A stretch of DNA of 5,121 nt from an uncultured Ellagibacter sp. (GTDB taxonomy: Bacteria > Actinomycetota > Coriobacteriia > Coriobacteriales > Eggerthellaceae), in the NCBI GenBank assembly GCA_934613165.1, contig CAKTSW010000135.1, forward strand, positions 1 to 5,121, in the 5' to 3' direction. The translations under genes were made by a program, and so were the position numbers. Under the pieces are notes generated by a model. That model was not told where the DNA came from. It ran no database searches and worked only from the letters and a program-made list of their open reading frames with translations. Each line of letters begins with the position of its first letter. Position 1 is the stretch's first letter. Of this stretch, positions 1 through 5,121 are shown piece after piece.

Positions 1-1
1 C

Positions 2-3038
<3,037 letters not shown>

Positions 3039-3043
3039 GCAAG

Positions 3044-3048
3044 CCTCC
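3044..3048 (-). promoter_or_regulatory. Ribosome binding site deciding the ATPase start
   Basis: On the - strand GGAGG is followed by five bases and then ATG (3038-3036). The upstream ATG at 3050-3048 shares bases with this GGAGG and has no such site of its own, so the inner ATG is the better start. Confidence 0.75.
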
Positions 3049-3054
3049 ATTAGC

Positions 3055-3104
3055 TAAAAACGTTTTTACTAAAATTGATTTTACTAAAATTGATTTTAGT
3101 TTTG
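3055..3104. repeat. 15-bp tandem repeats forming overlapping palindromes, probable operator array
   Basis: The unit TTTTACTAAAATTGA occurs twice back to back (3064-3078 and 3079-3093), followed by a partial third copy (TTTTAGTTTTG, 3094-3104). Each unit contains the near-palindrome TTTTACTAAAA. The overlap also creates a perfect inverted repeat, ACTAAAAT-TG-ATTTTAGT (3083-3100), and a one-mismatch version at 3068-3085. Next to the array, towards the ATPase gene, lies the 14-bp perfect palindrome TAAAAACGTTTTTA (3055-3068). The array lies directly upstream of the ATPase start and across its likely promoter, as expected for a cooperative regulator site. Which protein binds is unknown; the winged-helix segment of the ATPase itself is one candidate. 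Confidence 0.75.
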
Positions 3105-3107
3105 CAA
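3078..3107 (-). promoter_or_regulatory. Candidate sigma-70-type promoter of the ATPase gene
   Basis: On the - strand TTGCAA (3107-3102) and TAAAAT (3083-3078) are separated by 18 bases, so transcription would begin near 3071, about 33 bases before the ATPase ATG. The -10 element and spacer lie inside the 15-bp repeat array, so a protein bound there could block transcription. This rests on consensus matching by eye in an AT-rich stretch where chance matches are common. Confidence 0.4.
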
Positions 3108-3422
3108 GAATCATTCTCGAATGAGCAAAGCATCGCAAAGAACATATTCTGTCTTGGCAAGCGAATCGGCGCCCTATCCGCCCATCACCCAAACAGTGAC
3201 TTGAACTCCTCGCAAAACTTCACCCAAGCCTAGATTGGATAATGAATAAATCTAGTCTTTTTTCGGTTTGAGGAGTTCCGGCTGGATAGAAATCGTGAAT
3301 ATCATCGACTTTCTCCTGCATCGGTAAGCCGTATACGACTCTCGCAGGTTTTGTGGGTTGACGGCGGATTGGGATTAATTAGGATATTGGTCGAAAGTGG
3401 TCGTTACCTCATGAGGCTTAAA
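3105..3422. other. Intergenic stretch without a supportable gene
   Basis: About 320 bases lie between the ATPase promoter region and the end of the XRE gene. It contains the nested inverted repeats at 3203-3278 described separately and a 10-bp palindrome CCTCATGAGG (3407-3416) just after the XRE stop. One 10-mer, TTAGGATATT (3379-3388), recurs in the XRE/lipoprotein operator region (3693-3702). Short open frames exist, such as 27 codons from ATG 3121 on the + strand and 33 codons from 3321 to 3220 on the - strand. None has both a ribosome binding site and a recognisable product. No tRNA, CRISPR or insertion-sequence end was seen. The stretch may hold remnants of a decayed gene, but nothing in it could be assigned. 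Confidence 0.5.
3203..3278 (+). other. Nested inverted repeats ending with a T run, terminator-like or structured RNA
   Basis: Outer arms GAACTCCTC (3203-3211) and GAGGAGTTC (3270-3278) are perfect 9-bp complements. They enclose an inner hairpin with arms CTAGATT (3230-3236) and AATCTAG (3249-3255) and a 12-base loop. The inner hairpin is followed at once by TCTTTTTTC (3256-3264). On the + strand the inner hairpin plus T run resembles a weak, AT-rich intrinsic terminator. No + strand gene precedes it, so it could instead be the end of a small RNA or a relic. On the - strand there is no T run after the stem. Confidence 0.35.
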
Positions 3423-3656
3423 CTACTTATCGAGATAAGTCCGCATTGCTGCAACTAAATCTTCGGGGGAAACATTTAGTGCATTCGAATAGTCAAATAG
3501 CTCAGATACGTGAAGGCTACGTTCCCCCGACTCGATTTTTGACACATAGGATTGAGGCTTATTCAGCAAAGCAGCTAGATCGCTCTGAGTCAATTGCTCT
3601 CGGCGACGAGCGCTGCGCAAAAAAGCGCCAATAACGGTGTTCGCTTCAATATCCAT
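3423..3656 (-). CDS. XRE-family helix-turn-helix transcriptional regulator
   Basis: This 77-residue protein consists almost entirely of an HTH_3/XRE (Cro/C1-type) DNA-binding domain. Residues about 8-68 form the five-helix fold: LTQSDLAALLN (22-32) is the positioning helix and QSYVSKIESGER (35-46) the recognition helix with the family's S-KIE-G-R pattern, followed by SPEDLVAA. There is no extra domain for ligand sensing or dimerisation, as in short Cro-like repressors and antitoxin-like regulators. No toxin gene adjoins it: the lipoprotein gene is divergent, and nothing codes for a protein for over 300 bases downstream. The start is ATG 3656-3654, because an in-frame stop lies a few codons upstream. 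No Shine-Dalgarno sequence is visible, so translation may be leaderless. An inverted repeat in the divergent intergenic space (3681-3703) is the natural candidate operator, implying autoregulation and control of the lipoprotein unit. Confidence 0.92.
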   Translation of the reverse strand: MDIEANTVIGAFLRSARRREQLTQSDLAALLNKPQSYVSKIESGERSLHVSELFDYSNALNVSPEDLVAAMRTYLDK

Positions 3657-3662
3657 GCGCTG

Positions 3663-3691
3663 ACGATATGCTATGATTCAAAATATCCCAA
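3663..3691 (-). promoter_or_regulatory. Weak candidate promoter of the XRE gene, possibly giving a leaderless mRNA
   Basis: On the - strand TTGGGA (3691-3686) and TATCGT (3668-3663) each match four of six consensus bases and are separated by 17 bases. The predicted start point falls at about 3656, the A of the XRE ATG, which fits the missing ribosome binding site. The -35 element overlaps the inverted repeat, so the regulator would repress its own gene. The matches are modest. Confidence 0.3.
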
Positions 3692-3703
3692 TTTAGGATA
3701 TTT
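3681..3703. promoter_or_regulatory. Inverted repeat between divergent XRE and lipoprotein genes, probable operator
   Basis: AAATATCC (3681-3688) and GGATATTT (3696-3703) are perfect 8-bp arms around the 7-base spacer CAATTTA. The element lies 24 bases upstream of the XRE start and 61 bases upstream of the lipoprotein start, the usual place for a site recognised by a dimeric XRE regulator that acts on both genes. Direct binding is an inference from symmetry and position. Confidence 0.6.
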
Positions 3704-3753
3704 AAACTAGCAAACTAAATGGCTATTAGGTGCCGGGATAAGTTGAAGTGATT

Positions 3754-3759
3754 AGGGGG
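3754..3759 (+). promoter_or_regulatory. Ribosome binding site of the lipoprotein gene
   Basis: AGGGGG ends 5 bases before ATG 3765. It differs from GGAGG by one base but is placed correctly, and it supports the start that yields a proper signal peptide. Confidence 0.6.
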
Positions 3760-3764
3760 TCGTA

Positions 3765-4418
3765 ATGAAACGCTGCTTTGCCGTTTTTGCGATAGCGTTA
3801 TGCGTTTTGCTGTGCGGATGTTCAACAAATGAATCAAAAGCAGACAAGCTGTTTGATGAGGGGTCTTATCGAGAAGCGCTTGAACTGTATGAATCCCTTG
3901 AACCCTCAGATGAAATTAGCTTAAAAGAAGCAGATTGCCGATTCTGGCTCTTTGTTGAATACGTTAGGGAGAAGGGTGGGGTAACGAAAGGTTACCCTGG
4001 GAAAAACTACAAGGTTTCTGTCGAGGCTAGGCAAGATGGAAATCTGAAATGCCGATATGAGTCAGATTTAAGTGTGAGCTCTTCTGGCATGCTTGTTGAG
4101 ATGGATCTCACTATCCCTTACCACCAAGCGGAAGCTGAACTGCAAGGCCGAGCGAATACGAATATAGGATACGCATCTTTGAGTGAGAAGGGGACGGGCG
4201 TTCTTGACTTAGGAACGTATTCTTTGGGATCTCAAGTTAAGTGGGACGACTATTCCGCTAGTGGTATGCGGGTTGATGGTTATGCAACGACGTCGGGCAA
4301 GGGATTAATTTCCGACAATAGCTCTGATGTGCGCAGTTTGGTTTCAGGGGTTAAAGACATATTGATTGAAAGCGGAACGGGCGCGACGCTTTCTGATCTT
4401 GGCTTTGAAAAATGTTAG
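3765..4418 (+). CDS. Predicted lipoprotein with one TPR-like repeat and an unrecognised C-terminal domain
   Basis: This is a 217-residue protein. The N-terminus is a lipoprotein signal peptide: Lys2-Arg3, a hydrophobic stretch 4-17, and the lipobox LCGC (16-19). Cys19 would be lipidated and cleavage would occur before it, anchoring the protein to the outside of the cytoplasmic membrane. Cysteine at lipobox position -2 is less common than Ala, Ser or Thr but does occur. Residues about 26-60 form one TPR-like helical hairpin (ADKLFDEGSYREALELYESL, then a K-ADC-FW end) of the same style as the repeats in the next gene. The remaining ~150 residues are rich in Ser, Gly, Thr and alternating hydrophobics, suggesting beta structure, and end with a helix and a Gly-Thr-Gly-containing tail closing in Cys217. 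I do not recognise this part. Mature cysteines are 19, 58, 96 and 217. The downstream gene starts 28 bases later, so the pair is probably one operon, possibly under the divergent XRE regulator. Its function is unknown; a binding or scaffold role at the cell surface is only a guess. Confidence 0.88.
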   Translation: MKRCFAVFAIALCVLLCGCSTNESKADKLFDEGSYREALELYESLEPSDEISLKEADCRFWLFVEYVREKGGVTKGYPGKNYKVSVEARQDGNLKCRYESDLSVSSSGMLVEMDLTIPYHQAEAELQGRANTNIGYASLSEKGTGVLDLGTYSLGSQVKWDDYSASGMRVDGYATTSGKGLISDNSSDVRSLVSGVKDILIESGTGATLSDLGFEKC

Positions 4419-4432
4419 GTAAGTTAATGGGA

Positions 4433-4438
4433 AAGGAG
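4433..4438 (+). promoter_or_regulatory. Ribosome binding site of the TPR membrane protein gene
   Basis: AAGGAG lies 8 bases before ATG 4447, in the 28-base gap after the lipoprotein stop codon. It selects this ATG over the in-frame TTG at 4444. Confidence 0.75.
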
Positions 4439-4446
4439 AGAGGTTG

Positions 4447-5121
4447 ATGTTGGAAGAAGAAAGAGATAGGCAGTCTGATTCAGTAGGGGTCGAGAATGCT
4501 GATGGGGAGAGTGTTTCTCCTGAGTTGAGTGAGGAACCTCAGGAGGAAAACACAGGTGCCGAAATAAACAAGAGACATTTTCCAAAGAGAAAAGTTGCAA
4601 TCATTTCTGCGTGTTTTGCTGCGGTTGTCGTGATTGGGCTAATTGTCGCGTTCGTCGCTGTTCCTTCGTATGAATATGGCAGAGGAATGGAATGCCTGGG
4701 TCAGGGAAATTATCAAGAAGCAAAGGATTGTTTTTCGAAGTCGAACAAAGACGATGCGGGTGACTATATTTCATATTGCGATGCAATGATTGCTCTTGCC
4801 GAGGGTGACTATGAGGCGGCGTTGGCAAGCCTTGATGGGCTGGACGTCGAAGACTCTGCCGAGTGTCGTAAAGAAGCGTTCTACGGAAGAGGTCGGACTC
4901 TTTTCGAGAGCGGCTCTCTCAGCGATGCGAGAAGCGCCTTCCTCCAAGCTGGTGACTATCAAGATGCGTCGCCAAAAGCTGAGTTGTGTCAAAATGCCTT
5001 GAATTTGCTTGATGCCGAGAAAGAATATGATCAAGGTCACCTCGGCCGAGCTCAAGACAAATTCGAATCGCTTCCTGAAGATTTCGAATATAAGGATATA
5101 AGTGTGGCATCGCGCCTGAAA
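4447..5121 (+). CDS. Single-pass membrane protein with TPR-like repeats (3' end off the window)
   Basis: The frame is open from ATG 4447 to the right edge, giving 225 residues with no stop. Residues 1-40 are acidic and probably disordered. A basic patch (KRHFPKRK, 42-49) comes just before one hydrophobic segment (about 50-72), so by the positive-inside rule the short N-terminus is cytoplasmic and the rest lies outside the membrane. From about residue 74 there are four TPR-like units, recognisable by recurring G-x-[YL]-x-x-A-x-x-x-[FL] cores: GNYQEAKDCF (87-96), GDYEAALASL (120-129), GSLSDARSAF (156-165) and GHLGRAQDKF (197-206). Between them recur D-Y-x-D-A or DSA-C type links. Such repeats usually mediate protein-protein contacts. 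The C-terminal part is missing and may hold another domain. The gene follows the lipoprotein gene by 28 bases with its own strong ribosome binding site, and both share the repeat type, so a joint envelope role is likely. GC content is low compared with tgt. The exact function is unknown. Confidence 0.9.
   Translation, partial: MLEEERDRQSDSVGVENADGESVSPELSEEPQEENTGAEINKRHFPKRKVAIISACFAAVVVIGLIVAFVAVPSYEYGRGMECLGQGNYQEAKDCFSKSNKDDAGDYISYCDAMIALAEGDYEAALASLDGLDVEDSAECRKEAFYGRGRTLFESGSLSDARSAFLQAGDYQDASPKAELCQNALNLLDAEKEYDQGHLGRAQDKFESLPEDFEYKDISVASRLK

Noticed and set aside
3055..3104. The 15-bp repeats as a CRISPR array or phage attachment site
   Set aside because: The units are directly adjacent with no spacers and too short for CRISPR, and no integrase or second copy elsewhere in the window supports an attachment site.
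3121..3204. 27-codon open frame on the + strand
   Set aside because: No ribosome binding site, no recognisable product, and a length expected by chance.
3220..3321. 33-codon open frame on the - strand, extendable upstream without a start
   Set aside because: The translation looks protein-like, but there is no ribosome binding site and no recognisable family. It could be a fragment of a decayed gene, which cannot be shown from this sequence.
3423..3656. XRE protein as the antitoxin of a toxin-antitoxin pair
   Set aside because: No toxin-sized gene lies next to it on the same strand: downstream is non-coding and upstream is the divergent lipoprotein gene.
4771..5055. Open frames on the - strand opposite the TPR membrane protein (4601-4828, 4771-5055, 4919-5110)
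   Set aside because: They lie antisense to a well-supported reading frame with a signal-anchor and repeats, and show no motifs of their own.

Overview
The window looks like the edge between a GC-rich bacterial chromosome backbone and a lower-GC accessory region. A hand count of two 60-base samples gives about 65% GC inside tgt (841-900) and about 42% in the last gene (4681-4740); the ATPase gene is intermediate (29 of 60 at 2461-2520). A high-GC genome that carries tgt together with a DUF234-type ATPase would suit a gut actinobacterium of the Coriobacteriia (Eggerthellaceae-like). That assignment is inferred from composition and gene style and was not tested by a search.

Left part (1-1632, + strand): the 3' end of a HAD-superfamily hydrolase gene, then after 2 bases the complete tgt gene for queuine/preQ1 tRNA-ribosyltransferase. 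The two look like one operon, because the tgt ribosome binding site lies inside the end of the HAD gene. Middle part (1629-3100, - strand): a complete AAA-type ATPase of the 'archaeal ATPase' (ATPase_2 plus DUF234) class. It converges on tgt, and the two stop codons overlap by 4 bases. Its upstream region holds a compact AT-rich array of 15-bp direct repeats that form overlapping palindromes across a likely promoter.

Between 3051 and 3422 there is no supportable gene. The stretch holds the repeat array, a nested inverted-repeat structure ending in a T run, and otherwise unassigned sequence.

Right part (3423-5121): a small XRE-family DNA-binding protein on the - strand, divergent from a two-gene + strand unit. 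The unit consists of a predicted lipoprotein and a single-pass membrane protein with several TPR-like repeats, which is cut by the right edge. The mature start of the lipoprotein carries one repeat of the same style as the membrane protein, so the two probably belong to one envelope-associated system. An 8-bp-arm inverted repeat sits in the divergent intergenic region, where the XRE protein could control both directions. No CRISPR array, tRNA, rRNA, insertion sequence or integrase is visible.
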